From Zygnema cylindricum (taxonomy: Eukaryota > Streptophyta > Zygnematophyceae > Zygnematales > Zygnemataceae): a stretch of 64,000 bases of DNA. Both the position numbers and the translations under genes were made by a program. Positions 12,073-25,130 of this stretch are shown here, piece by piece (the stretch's first letter is position 1; the number at the start of each line of letters is the position of its first letter). The stretch covers positions 310,001-374,000 of the forward strand of contig JBBHKE010003070.1 in assembly GCA_037447655.1 (NCBI GenBank). Direction: 5' to 3'. A model generated the notes under the pieces. The model was not told the DNA's origin. It was given only the letters and a program-made list of their open reading frames with translations, and made no database searches.

Positions 12073-12960
12073 GGTTATGGGCCTCAATCGAGAATTCCTA
12101 TCTTTTCCGGGAAAAGTATGTTTACTCGGCGGATATGGTGGAGACACATTTTGAGAATGTCTATCTTTTATACATATTGGATGGTTCTTTGGATGAATCT
12201 GATCCGTCATGGTCTAAGAAAAATACGCAAGCTCGTTCTATTATGAAATTTTTTATATCTGAGGACTTAGCTATGTCTCGGATAAAAATGTAAAAGCCAA
12301 TTGATATATGGAAATCCCTTAAAACTGATTATCAAAAAGCTAATGTCCAGGAAGAACTCTTATTGGCTGCAAATTTGGGACTGTAAATACACTGGCGGTA
12401 CAATGGCTGAATATTCTAACAAGTTTCGCATCCTTGTAGATACACATGCTTGTGAAAGTGGGGAGTATCCTCAATTTCAATAGGGAGCATTGCTCATGAG
12501 GGGTCTCCCTCGTAGTATGAAATGAGCATCTGATATGCTCAAACAGAAAGATAAAGCTAGCTGGACCTTACAGTTAGCTATCAATATTTTGCTAGAGTAG
12601 GAAAATACATCTAATATTCTCAAAGTTAAGCAGGTATAGGCTTTTAATTATTTCTTTGAGAGGAAAAGACAGTTTAATCAGCAAATAAATTAGTATAATC
12701 AGCTCAGACAGTGTAATGCATGTTTTTATTGTAGTGAGAGAGGTCATGGATACAAATTTTGTCATGAGTTGAAAAAAGATAATGATACAGGTTTATATAG
12801 GACGGGGTGGCAACAAAGACAGTTTTACAAAATCTTCACTGGGCCTACACCTCGTGGAAATGCACTGTTTTCAGCCTCTTCATCACTCCAAGACGAGACT
12901 TTGACATTTTCTGAGGAGGATGAAACGGATCTCTTTGCTATCGCGGCAACGATGGAGGGC
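12015..12960 (+). pseudogene. B1 gag remnant
   Basis: The ATG inside the LTR gives MSTSTTTA followed by a Pro-rich stretch and EQQVMGL, matching the intact homologue B' at 35812-36732. The frame breaks soon after, and the rest is scattered over several frames with stops. It includes a recognisable KYTGGTMAEYSNKFRILVD segment near 12390, LLMRGLPRSMK near 12495, and an intact zinc knuckle CFYCSERGHGYKFC near 12720. The homologue shows what was lost; this copy cannot make Gag. Confidence 0.85.
12073..12083 (+). other. B1 primer-binding site
   Basis: GGTTATGGGCC abuts the LTR end with no spacer and matches the initiator tRNA-Met anticodon arm. It is read in the gag frame as Val-Met-Gly. Confidence 0.75.
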
Positions 12961-14470
12961 GCAAAAGACCATGGATGGATAATGGATACAGGAGCGTCAG
13001 CCCACATGTGCTAGAACAAAGCTACCTTCAAAAATCTGAAAACAACGTCGGAGAAAAACATTTATTATGCTTGTGGAAAGAGTGTTCAGACTCTTGCTGT
13101 GGGTGATGTGTCATTGCTAGTGGATATGGAGGGCAAAGTAACTGAAAGAACTCTTCACAATGTCTTATTTGTGCCTGACTTTCAGAAAAATCTGTTTTCT
13201 ACGTCTTTGGTAGAGAGTAAAGGCTTTGAGGTAAATTTGAAAAGAGGTAGTTAGCAAAAATGGCAAAGTCGGAGTTACACGTATTAGAGATAATAGCAAG
13301 ATGTACCGAATGGATATGGCTAATACTAAAGAAAATGATTTTCTATACTCCGGTGTTTTGCATTCAGATGAGTTGTGGCGTAAAAGATTAAGCAATGTGC
13401 ACTATTATAGTTTGAGAAAAATGGTGCTTGTTGGAAAAATAGAGGGTGTATCAATCACCGATCAGCCGGTCAAAGCATGTGAGGGCTGGGCTTTGGAAAA
13501 AATCCACATACTATCATTTCCTAAAGAGTCTAAGCATCGGTCCACAAAACCTTTACAACAAATTCATTTGGATGTTTTTGGTCTCGCGAAGGTTCCATCT
13601 GCTGGGGGAATGAAATATATGGTTACCTTCACAGATGATATCGCGAGGTTTACAAAAGTTTACTTCATGAAGGAGAAGAGTGAAGTGTTTGGTCACTTCA
13701 AACACTATAAAGCATATGTTGAAAAACATCATAATTTACCTATTTTGCAGTTCATATCGGACAATGGTGGCGAATATACATCAAAAGAATTTGAAACCTT
13801 TTTACTCGAGGAAGGTATAAGTCATCTATTGACTGTTCCATATTCACCAGAACAAAATGGGGTATCGGAGAGATTAAATAGAACTCTGAAGGAGAGCTCT
13901 ATGTCGATGCTCACAGATAAAAATGTGGATTCGAAATTCTGGGCTGAGGCTCTAAATTGTGTAGTTTATATTAAGAATAGGATACGATCAAGATCATTAG
14001 ACTCTACTGCTTACGAGATTTCGACAGGTAGCAAACGCGATGTTAGCCGCTTCAAAGTCTTTGGTAGTTAATGCTTTATCTTGGATACGTCTATGGAAAG
14101 ATGGAAAATGGAAACAAAGGTTTTACCGGGTATTTTGTTAGGATATGATGATCACTCAAAAGGTTATAAAGTCTTTGTGTTTGAGAGGCAGAAAATAGTT
14201 GTAGCAAGGAACATCATTGTCAAAGTTGAGCTAGACTCGATAGATTTATTTCAAATGATAAAGCAGCAAAAGCAGCAAAAAGTTCAAAAGTATATCATCT
14301 TAGATTGCATGCGAAAAATTGTCCCGCAGATGCACAGTTCTCCGATCGTGACTCCGAAGTCTGACGATCTCCGAGTTCCTCAACATGTTAGGTTCCAACC
14401 AGCCCAACAGCGGATCGCAACTAGTGCAATCAGCGTAATGCGCGGCAACAAACGATCTCAACCTTAGATA
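12961..14470 (+). pseudogene. B1 protease and integrase remnant
   Basis: The aspartic protease motif WIMDTGASAHMC at about 12975-13012 is intact but followed at once by a stop. The integrase frame at 13301-14071 keeps the catalytic acidic residues: Asp in LDVFGLAKV, Asp in SDNGGEYTS, and Glu in NGVSERLNRT, with the D-x35-E spacing. The amino-terminal HHCC zinc site is damaged (ELWRKRLSNVHYY in place of the usual two-His motif, CEGWALEK in place of a Cys pair). A stop at 14071 separates the next frame (14081-14467), which contains the conserved LGYDDHSKGYKVF segment. Confidence 0.85.
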
Positions 14471-15314
14471 TTCTGGGGGGAAGAAGATCCTGCAGCCGTC
14501 TGCAAGCAAACTCTCACTTTGCCTACTCGGCAACCTCAAGGGAGCCCTTGAAAATCCAAGAGGCCTTCTCATCACCAGAGCGGAATAAGTTGATCGAGGC
14601 AGCAAACGACGAAATGAAGTCCATCATGGAGGCTCAAACATGGGAGCTTGTGGAACTTCCTCCGGATCGAAAAACGATCGGCAGAAAATGGGTATTCAAG
14701 GTGAAGTTTAATCCCAATAACACAATTTAACGATATAAGGCCATTCTTGTGGCTAAGGGTTATAATCAAAAGGAAGGAATCGATTTTGAAGAGACATTCT
14801 CTTTGGTTTTAAGATTACCGAGAGTTAGGATTTTGTTGTCTCTAGCTGCTATAGAGGATATGGAAATACATAAGATGGATGTAAAGACACCATTTTTGCA
14901 TAGAGAACTAGAGGAGACCATTTACATGCAGCAGCCTGAAAAGTATGCAGAACCAGGAAAAGAGCACCTAGTATGCAAGTTGCTAAAATCTCTCTATGGC
15001 ATGAAACAGGCCCTAAGCAATGGAATCTGAAGCTTGATGAAATCTTGACTAGCCTAGGATTTTAAAGGATATGTTATGATCACTCTCTCAACGTTCTAAA
15101 GGGTGAAAATGGAATAGTGTATATAGCGATGTAAGTAGATGATTTACTATTAATTAGCAAATCAATGGCAGAAATTAACAAAATCAAAACTGCTCTAAAT
15201 TCACGATTCGAGATGAAAGACCTCGGTGAGGCAAAGTATATTTTGGACATTCAATTAGAAAAGGACAAAAATAAGAAAATAATAAATTTAGCTCAATAAG
15301 AGGCTATAGGAAAC
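14471..15314 (+). pseudogene. B1 reverse transcriptase remnant
   Basis: Consecutive frames at 14548-14730 and 14749-15030 encode [39 protein letters not shown] and KSLYGMKQA, the ordered landmarks of a copia RT. They are separated by a stop (NNTI then TAA). After KQA a frameshift follows, and the catalytic box reads with a stop just before VDDLLLIS near 15135. The gene is therefore dead, although the sequence order is complete. Confidence 0.85.
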
Positions 15315-16118
15315 ATGTTAGATGAGTTTGGAATGCGGGGGGCAAAAGAAAGTCTAACTCCAATGGAATTTCGGCAGAAGTTACAAGGAGAAGAAACAAA
15401 ACCAGGAGTCATTGTTAGGGAGTATTTAGAATCAGGGGAGAATGATTCTATTACACAAATACCTTATTGGCAGATAGTGGGAAGCTTAATATATTTCATG
15501 AATTGTACCCGTCTTGACATTCCTGCACCAGTCGGGGTACTGAGCACGAGTCTTCAGAATCAGAGAAAATCTGATTTTGATGCAGCAAGGATAGTCTTAA
15601 GAAATTTTGTAGGAACAAAAGACCTCAAACTCACACTAGGCGGAGGAGAATTGAAGCTACAAACGTGGAGTGATGCAAGCTATGGCGATATGCCTAGCCG
15701 GAAATCCACTACGGGATTCGTTCTACAAATTAGGAACCGTACTTGCTGTTGGAGCATCAAACTTCAAAAGGTTACAGCACAGTCGACAATGGAGTCATAA
15801 TATATGGCAACAAGTTCGGCCCTCAAAGAACTCTTATGGGTAATATCCATGTTGCAAGAATTAGGATACATGCAGGTTGGGTGGCAGGTGATCTGGTGTG
15901 ATAACCAGGCTGCCATTGCCATTGCCTCTAACCCAAGTAACCACTTCAAGAGTAAGCACATCGATGTACGATTACACTTAAGTAGAGAAAAAGTGTTCCC
16001 TAAGGCTATCAAATTATGCAAACTGCCAGACGCAAGAATGGTTGCTAATATGTATACTAAAGCTATTCCTGCTCCCAAGTTGAAGTATAGTAGGGATTTA
16101 TTAGGATTGGGTGAATAG
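15315..16118 (+). pseudogene. B1 RNase H remnant
   Basis: Two frames (15315-15800 and 15804-16118) are separated by one TAA. They contain VGSLIYFMNCTRLDI, the catalytic Asp in TWSDASYGD, Glu in QSTMES, Asp in WCDNQAAIAIA, and the final KHIDVR and MYTKAIPAPK blocks. Only a point change prevents continuous reading. This domain degrades the RNA strand during reverse transcription. Confidence 0.85.
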
Positions 16119-16184
16119 ATAAGTAGCTCGAATGCGATACTGCCATGCTGCACTAGCCCAAATTTAGGATGTAGTGGAACCAGG

Positions 16185-16335
16185 TGATTAGTAGGCTTGT
16201 TGCACTGCTATGTTGCCATGTTGCGGTGCTATGGCTGCGCAACTATGTTGCCATGTTGCGCTGCTATGCTGCCATGCTGCGCTAAGTGTGACATCGCATT
16301 TGCGCTAATAGAGTGAGTCTAAAGCTTTAGGGGAG
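16185..16335 (+). other. B1 tail repeats and polypurine tract
   Basis: Three imperfect copies of a CTATGTTGCCATGTTGCG-like unit (16205-16285) precede TGACATCGCA. The purine tract AAAGCTTTAGGGGAG ends at 16335, directly before the TGTTG start of the 3' LTR. Confidence 0.7.
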
Positions 16336-17112
16336 TGTTGTTTATGTAAATCTTTAAGTATAAGTAAATAAGTATGACGACGAAGGACAAATCTACAAAG
16401 ACACGGGCCATCACTTAAAGCATTGTTTCATGTATCTTGGTTTGACACTTCCATCCACATCCACGTCACACATCAAGGGGAGACAATGCAGTTGTGATTT
16501 AGCAGAGCAGCTGCAATAGAACAACGCAGTTGCGATACAGCAAGGCAGATGTGACGCAGTCAGAACAAAGCAGCAGCCACGAAGATAAGACAATCCAACT
16601 GCAATTACACTTGATACCATCCGTACGGACGACGCAGCTAAGGATATTTTAATTTAATTCAATTTCGTACAAAGCATCTGCAATAGAAATGAATCTAGTT
16701 AGCTTAGTGGTAGCTTAGTGGTTGCTTGATAGATTAGTGTTAGCGTGGCGGTATGACGTACATCTCAGGCACACTGGTATCATTGATACAACACAAGTAT
16801 GAGACTTAGTACCCAAAACACAAAATGTATCCTGACTTCCAATTAGTAAACTGCAAACAAATTTTGGGAAACTTTTGAGTATTATATCTTGAGTGTTGTC
16901 ACGTCAATTGTGCTGAACCTTTGGGAGTAGTCACTGTTTATGCTACTCTATATTCTGGTAGAGTTTTGTGAGGTTTGGATGCTTGTAAAAGATTTGGTGA
17001 GCACTTGAAAACAACTGTTTGATAGGATTCTTGATAGCTTCTGAGAGTGTATCATGTCTACTTCTATTACTACTGCATCTCCTCCACCTACACCGGTGGT
17101 CGTAGAACAACA
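16336..17112 (+). repeat. B1 3' LTR
   Basis: This LTR is 777 bp and homologous to 11259-12072, but shorter in the minisatellite part. It ends GTAGAACAACA against the ATTTA target duplication. Confidence 0.9.
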
Positions 17113-17951
17113 ATTTACACAAACTGTTAGCGCTAACAAGAATTTTTATCTAGATTACACATACTGTTAAACTACCAGGAGTTGTAACCTAACTTACACA
17201 AACTGATAGCGCTAATAGGAATTCTTATCTAAATTACACAAATTGATTGTACAAGCAAGAATTATTACCCAACTTACACAAACTATTAGTGGTAACAAGA
17301 ATTGTTATCTAAATTACAAAAGCTACGTTATGAGAGCGGGGGTGTTACCTAACCATACAAGCTGTTAGTCTACGAGAATAGTTACTTAACAAACATAAAC
17401 GCTACTTGAGGGTATTGTTACCCAACTTTCCTAAAGCATTATAGCTAACGAATTGTTCCTAACTTACACAAATTGTTAGTGATAATAAGAATTGTTATCT
17501 AAATTACAGAAACTGTTAGAGCTAACAAGAATTGTTGCGAAACTTACAAAAATTGTTAGCACTAAGTGAATTGTTATCTAAATTACACAAACTGTTAGCG
17601 CCAACACTAAATTGTTATCTAAATTACACAAACTGTTATTGCTAACAAGTACTGCTATCTAAATTACACAAATTGTTAGCTCTAAAAGGAATTGTTACCT
17701 ACCTTACGCAAACAGTTAGCGCTAATAGAAATTGTTATCTAAATTACACAAACTGTTAGCCCTAACAAGAATTGTTTGCTAAATTACACAAACAGTTAGC
17801 GTTAACAGGAATTGTTACCTGAATTACACAAACTGTTACTGCTAACAGAAATTGCTACCTTATTACAAAATGTGTAAGCCCTAACAAGAATTGTTACTTA
17901 ACTTACACAAATAGTTAGCTCTAAGAGGAATTGTTACCTAACTTACACAAA
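17113..17951 (+). repeat. 40-bp satellite, forward arm continued
   Basis: About 21 monomers continue the forward arm beyond element B1. They are more degenerate than the bulk, especially 17330-17460, as expected near an array edge. Confidence 0.9.
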
Positions 17952-18363
17952 CTTAGTGGTAGCTCAGTGGTACCTCGACATATTAGTAAAAGCTTGGTAG
18001 CTTGACCTACCTCTCAGGTACACTGGTATCGCCGGTACAACACAAGTATAAGACTTAAGACTCACAACACATTATGTATTCAAACTTCCAAGTAGTAAAA
18101 CTTCAAACAATTTTTAAGAAACTTCTGAGTATTATATCTTGAGTGTTGTCGGGGTCAATTCAACTGAAACTCTGGGAGTTCTCAATGTTTATGTTGCTCT
18201 ATAATTTGATAGAGCTTTTGTGAAGTTTGGATCAGTGTATAAAATATGGTGAGCACTTGTAAACAGCTGTTGATAGGATTGTTGATAGCTTTTGAGGGAG
18301 AATCATGTCTACTTCTACTACTAATGCTGATCCTCCACCTGCACCGGTGGTTGTAGAACAACA
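17952..18363 (+). repeat. Truncated family B LTR at the satellite orientation switch
   Basis: This is homologous to the last 410 bp or so of the B1 LTR (TTAGTGGTAGC ... GTAGAACAACA), including the in-LTR ATG at 18305. The 5' end is missing. Forward satellite lies on its left and reverse-orientation satellite on its right. The right edge is the natural LTR end; the left junction shares TTAG with the satellite. Confidence 0.85.
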
Positions 18364-21300
18364 ACAATTCATGTTAGCGCTAACAGTTTGTGTAAATTAG
18401 GTAAAAATTCTTGTGAACGCTGATAGTTTGTGTAAGTTAGGTAACAAACCCTATTAGCGATAACATTTTGTGTAATTTAGATAACAATTCTTTTTATCGC
18501 TAACAGTTTGTGAAAGTTAGGTAACAATTCCTTTTAACGCTTACAGTTTGTGTAAGTTAGATAACAATTCTTGTTAGCGCTAATAGTTTGTGTAAGTTAG
18601 GAAACAATTTTTGTTAGCACTAAAAGTTTGTATAATTTAGATAACAATTCCAGTTAGAGATAACCATTTGTGTAAGTTAGGTAACAATTCCTGCTAATGC
18701 TAACAGTTTGTGTAAGTTAGGTAACAATTATTGTTAGCACTAACAGTTTATATAAGTAAAGTAACAATTCTTGCTAGCGCTAACAGATTGTGTGAGTTAG
18801 GTAACAATTCCTGTTAGCACTAACAGTTTGTGTATGTTAGGTAACAATTACTGTAAGCGCAAACAGTTTGTGTAATTTAAGTCACAATTCTTGTTAGTGC
18901 TAACAATTTGTGTAAGCTAGGTAACAATTCCTGTTAGCGCTTACTATTTGTGTAATATAGATAACAATTCTTGTTAGCGCTAACTGTTTGTGTAATTAAA
19001 ATAACAATTTATGTTAGCCCTAACAGTTTGTGTAAGTTAGATTACAATTCTTTTTAGCACTAATAGTTTGTTTATTTAGGTAACAATCCCTGTTAACGCT
19101 AACAGATTGTGTAATGTAAAAAACAATTCCTCTTAGCGCTAACAGTTCCACATTGTAAGTGAAGGTAATAATTCGCTAGCATGTTTTCAGTAATTTAGGT
19201 CACAATTCTTGTTGCGATAACAGTTAGTAATAAAGTAACAATTCTTGATAACGCTTACTATTTGTGTAATATAGATAACAATATTGTTAGGACAAAGGTT
19301 TGTAAGTTAGGTCAATTCCTAGTAGCATTTAGTTTGTGTAAATGAATTAACAATTCATGATGGCACTAACAGATTGTGTAATTTAGATAACTATTCCAGT
19401 TAGTGCTAACAATTTGTGTAAGTTAGGTCACAATTCATGTTTGCACAAAGAGTTTGTGTAAATTAGATAACAATTTCAGTTAGCGCTAACAATTTGTGTA
19501 AGTCAGGTAACAATTCCTTTTAGCGCTTACAGTTTGTGTAAGTAAGATAACAATTCTTGTTAGCACTAACATTTTGTTAAAGTTAGTTAACTATTCCTAT
19601 TAGTGCTAAATGTTTGTGTAAGTTACGTAAAATTTTAGTTAGCGTTAACAGTTTGTGTAATTTAGGAAACAATTCCTATTAGCGCTAACTTTTTGTGTAA
19701 TTTAGATAACAATTCTTTTTAGCGCTAACAGTTTGTGGAATAAAAATAACAATTTCTATTAGCGCTAACAGTTTGTGTAAGTTAGTAAACAATTACTTTT
19801 AGCGTTAACAGTTTGTGTAACTTAGATTATAATTCATGTTAGCGCTAATAGGTTGTGTAAGTTAGGTATAATTTTCAGTAAGCGCTAACTATTTGTGTAA
19901 TTTAGATTACAATTCTTGTTAGGGCAAACAGTTTGTCTAATTTAGATAACAATTCTTGTTAGCCCTAAAAGTTTGTGTAAGTTAGGTAACAATTCTTGTT
20001 TGCATGTAAGTAAAGTAACAATTCCTATTAGCACTAACATTTTGTGTAAGTAAGGTAATAATTCATGATAGCACTAACAGATTTTGTAATTTTGATAACA
20101 ATTCCAGTTAGGTAAAAAATTTTGTTAGCGCTAACAATTTTTGTAATTTAGATAACAATTCTTGTAAGAGTTAACAGTCTGTGTTAGTTAGGTAACAATT
20201 CTTGTTAGCGCTAACTATTTGTGTAATATAGATAACAATTCTTGTTAGCGCTAACTGTTTGTGTAATCAAAATAACAATTTATGTTAGCGCTAATAGTTA
20301 GTGTAAGTTAGATAATAATTCTTGTTAGCACTAATAGTTTGTTTGATTTACATAAAAATTCCCTTATAGGGCTAGCAGATTGTGTAAGTTACGTAACAAT
20401 TATTGTTAGCACTAAGAGTTTGTGTAATTAAGATAACATTTCCTCTTAGCGCTAACAATTTGTGTAAGTTAGGTAATAATTCCTATAAGCGCAGTTTTTG
20501 TAATTTAGGTCACAATTCTTATTAGCGCTAAGAGTTTGTGTAAGTTAGGTAATAATTCCTGTTTACGCTAACTATTTGTGTAATATAGATAACAATTCTG
20601 GTTAGGGCTAAAAGTTTGTGTAAGTTAGGTAACAATTCCTATTAGCATTTATAGTTTGTGTAACTAAGGTAACAATTCATGTTTGCACAAAGAGTTTGTG
20701 TAAATTAGATAACAATTCCTGTTAGCGCTTAAAGTTTGTGTAAGTTAGGAAACAATTCTTATTAGCACAAACAGTTTGTGTAAGTAAGGTAACAATTCAT
20801 GATAGCACTAACAGTTTGTGTAATTTAGATAACAATTCCACTTAGCGCTAACAATTTGTGTAAGTCAGGTAACAATTCATGTTAGCGCTAATAGTTTGTG
20901 TAAGTTAGGTAACAATTCCTATAAGCGCTAAAAGTTTGTGTAAGTTAGGATACAATTCCTATTAGCACTAACATTTTGTGTAAGTAAGGTAACAATTCAT
21001 GATAGCACTAACAATTTGTGTAATTTAGATAACAATTCCAGTTAGTGCTAACAATTTGTGTAAGTTAGGTAACAATTCATGTTAGCTTTAACAATTTATT
21101 AAGTTGGTAACAATTCCTGTTAGCGCTTACTATTTGTGTAATATAGATAACAATTCTTGTTAGCGCTAACTGTTTGTGTAATTAAAATAACAATTTATGT
21201 TAGCCCTAACAGTTTGTGTAACTTAGTTTACAATTATTGTTAGCACTAATAGTTTGTTTAATTTAGATAACAATTCTTGTTAGGGCTAACAGATTGTGTA

Positions 21301-24300
21301 ATTTAGATAACAATTCCCCTTAGCGCTAATAGTTTGTGTAAGTTAGGTAACAATTCCTGTTAACGCTAACAGTTTCAGTAATTTAGGTCACATTTCTTGT
21401 TAGCGATAACAATTAGTGTAAGTAAAGTAACAATTCTTGATAACACTTACTATATGTGTAATATAGATAACAATTCTTGTTAGGGCTAAAAGTTTGTGTA
21501 AGTTAGGTAACAATTCCTATTAGCACTAATAGTTTGTGTAAGTAGGGTAACAATTCATGATAACGCTAACAGTTTGTGTAATTTAGATAACAATTCCAGT
21601 TAGTGCTAACAATTTGTGTAAGTTAGGAAACAATTCATGTTAGCGCTAATAGTTTGTGTAAGTTAGGTAACAATTATTGTTAGCACTAACAGTTTGTGTA
21701 AGTTAGGTAATTATTCTTGTAAGCGCTAACAATTTGTGTAAGCTAGGTACCAATTCTTGTTAGCAATAACAGTTTGTGTTAGTAAGGTAACAATTCCTGT
21801 TAGCGCTTACAAATTGTGTAAGTTAGGTAACAATTTTTGTTAGCACTAAAAGTTAGTGTAATTTAGATAACAATTTCTGTTGCAGATGACCTTTTGTGTA
21901 AGTTAGGTAACATTTCCTATTAGCGCTAATAGTTTGTGTAAATTAGGTTACAATTTTTGTTATCACTAGCAGTTTGTGTAATTTAGATAACAATTTAGGT
22001 AAGCGCTAACAGTTTATATAAGTAAGGTAACAATTCTTGCTAGCGCTAACTGATTGTTTAAGTTAGGTAACAATTCCTGTTAGCAATGACAGTTTGTGTA
22101 AGTTAGGTAACAATTCCTATTAGCACTAACAGTTTGTGTAAGTTAGATAACAATTTTTGTTATCACTAGCCGTTTGTGTAATTTATATAATAATTTAGGT
22201 AAGCGCTAACAGTTTGTGTAAGTTAGGTAACAATTCATGTTAGCCGAACAGTTTGTGTAATTTAGATAACAATTCCAGTTAGTACTAACAATTTGTGTAA
22301 GTTTTGTAACAATTTATGTGAGCGCTAATAGTTTGTGTAAGTTAGGTTACAATTCCTGTTAGCGCTAACAGTTTGTGTAAGTTAGGTAACAATTCTTGTT
22401 AGCACTAACAGTTTGTGTAAGTTAGGTAACAATTCTTGTAAGCGCTAAAAATTTGTGAAAGTTAGGTAAGAATTCTTGTTAGGATTAACAGTTTGTGTAA
22501 TTTAGATAACAATTTATGTAAGCGCTAATAGTTTGAGTAAGTTAGGTAACAATTCCTGTTACCGCTAACAGTTTTTGTAATTTAGATAACAACATTGTTA
22601 GAGCTAACACTTTGTGTAAGTTTTGTAACTATTCTTGTTAGCGCTAATGGTTTGTGTAAGTAAGGTAACAATTCTTGTTAGCACCAACAGTTTGTGTAAG
22701 TAAGGTAACAATTTCTGTTAGCGCTAACAAATTGTGTAATGTTGGTAACAATTTTTGTTAGCACTAATAGTTTGTGTAATTTAGATAACAATCCCCTTAT
22801 AGCGCTAGCAGATTATGTAAGTTAGGTAACAATTCTTATTAGCGCTAATAGTTTCTGTAAGTTTGGTAACAATTATTGTGATCACTAACAGTGTGTGCAA
22901 GTAAGGTAACAATTATTGTGATCACTAACAGTGTGTGCAAGTAAGGTAACAATTCTTGTTAGCGCTAGCAGATTGTGTAAGTTAGGTAACAATTCTTGTT
23001 AGCAATAAAAGTTTGTGTAAGTTAGGTAACAAATCCTTTTAGTGCAAACAATTTGTGTAAATTAGATAACAATTATTGTTAGCGCTAAGAGTTTGTGTAA
23101 TTAAGATAACAATTCCACTTAGCGCTAACCGTTTGTGTAAGTTAGGTAACATTTTTTGTTAGCGCTAATAGTTTGTGTAAGTTAGGTAACAATTCTTATT
23201 AGCGCTAATAGTTTCTGTAAGTTTGGTAACAATTCCTGTTAGCAATAAAAGTTTGTGTAAGTTAGGTAACAAATCCTTTTAGTGGAAACAATTTGTGTAA
23301 ATTAGATAAGAAGTCTTGTTAGCGCTAACAGTTTGTGTAAGTTAGGTAACAATTATTGTGAGCACTAACACTGTATGTAAGTAAGGTAACAATTGTTGTT
23401 ATCACAAACTGTTTGTGTAATATAGATAAAAATTTATGTAAACGCTAACAGTTTGTTTAAGTTAGGTAACAATTTCTGTGCGCAAACAGTTTGTCTAATT
23501 TAGGTAAGAAATTTTCTTATTGCTAGCAGTTTGTGTAAGTTAGGTAACAATTCTTGTTAGCGCTAAGTATTTGTGTAATATAGATAGCAAGTGTTGTTAG
23601 CGCTAACTGTTGTGTAATTAAAATAACAATTTATGTTATCGCTAAAAGTTTGTGTATATTAGATAATAATTCTTGTTAGCAGTAATAGTTTATTTAATTT
23701 AGATAACAATTCCCTGTTAGCGCTAACAGATTGTGTAATTTAGATAACAATTCCACTTAACGCTAATAGTTTGTGTAAGTAAGGTAACAATTCTTATTAG
23801 CCCTAACAATTAGTGTAAGTTAGGTGAAAATTGTTATTAGCACTAAGAGTTTGGGTAAGTTAGCTAACAATTCCTGTTAGCGCTAATAATTTTTGTAATT
23901 TAGATAACAATTCTTGTAAGAGCTAACAATCTGTGTTAGTAAGGTAAAAATTCTTGTTAGCGCTAATTTTTTGTGTAAGTTTCGTAACAATTTTTGTTAG
24001 CACTATAAGTTTGTGTAATTTAGATAACATTTCATGTTAGCGCTAACCGTTTGTGTAAGTAAGGTAACAATTCATGTTAGCCAAATAGTTTGTGTAACTA
24101 AGGTAACAATTCATGTTAGCGCTAACTATTTGTGTTTTATAGATAACAATTCTTGTTAGCGCTAACCTTTTGTGTAATTAAAAAAACAATTTTTTTTTGC
24201 GCTAACAGTTTGTGTAAGTTAGATAACAATTCTTGCTATCACAAACAGTTTGTTTAATTTAGATAACAATTCGTGTTAGCAATAACAGATTGTGTAAGTT

Positions 24301-25130
24301 AGGTAACAATTCCTGTTAGCGCTTACTATTTGTGTAATATAGATAACAATTCTTGTTAGCGCTAACTGTTTGTGTAATTAAAATAACAATTTATGTTAGC
24401 CCTAACAGTTTGTGTAACTTAGTTTACAATTCTTGTTAGCACTAATAGTTTGTTTAATTTAGATAACAATTCTTGTTAGGGCTAACAGATTGTGTAATTT
24501 AGATAACAATTCCCCTTAGCGCTAACAGTTTGTGTAAGTTAGGTAACAATTCCTGTTAACGCTAACAGTTTCAGTAATTTAGGTCACAATTCTTGTTAGC
24601 GATACAATTAGTGTAAGAAGTAACAATTTTGATAACACTTACTATATGTGTAATATAGATAACAATTTGTTAGGGCTAAAAGTTTGGTAAGTTAGGTAAC
24701 AATCTCCTATTAGCACCAATAGTTTGTAAGTAGGGTAACAATTCATGATAACGCTAACAGCTTGTGTAATTTAGATAACAATTCTAGTTAGTGCTAACAA
24801 TTGTGTGTAAGTTAGGAAACAATTCATGTTAGCGCTAATAGTTTGTGTAAGTTAAGTAACAATTATTGTTAGCACTAACAGTTTGTGTAAGTTAGGTAAC
24901 AATTCTTGTAAGCGCTAACAAATTGTGTAAGTTAGGTAACAACTTTTGTTAGCACTAAAAGTTAGAGTAATTTAGATAACAATTCCTGTTGCACATGACT
25001 GTTTGTGTTAGTAAGGTAACATTTCCTATTAGCGCTAATAGTTTGTGTAAATTAGGTAACAATTCCTATTAGCTCTAACAATTTGTGTAAGTTAGGTAAC
25101 AATTATTGTTAGCACTAACAATTTATATAA
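18364..25130 (-). repeat. 40-bp satellite array, inverted arm
   Basis: About 169 monomers read as the reverse complement of the first arm (TTAGCGCTAACAGTTTGTG TAAGTTAGGTAACAATTC on the plus strand). Higher-order structure is visible. A block starting TTACTATTTGTGTAATATAG recurs near 18935, 20205, 21125, 23565 and 24325, and 21105-21880 matches 24300-25030 closely. One 40-bp unit with a GATCACTAACAGTGTGTGC core is duplicated exactly near 22880-22950. There are no genes. Confidence 0.95.

Larger units (their letters stand above)
11259..17112 (+). mobile_element. Family B copia retrotransposon B1, structurally complete, coding-dead
   Basis: LTRs at 11259-12072 and 16336-17112 flank a 4.3-kb interior in gag, protease, integrase, RT, RNase H order. 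The 5-bp target duplication ATTTA (11254-11258 and 17113-17117) is perfect. Removing one copy and the element restores a normal satellite monomer, which proves insertion into the array. The coding regions carry many stops and frameshifts. Confidence 0.95.

Noticed and set aside
4330-25130. CRISPR-like array of regular repeats
   Set aside because: There are no unique spacers. The whole 40-bp unit repeats with drift and there are no cas-like genes; it is a eukaryotic satellite.
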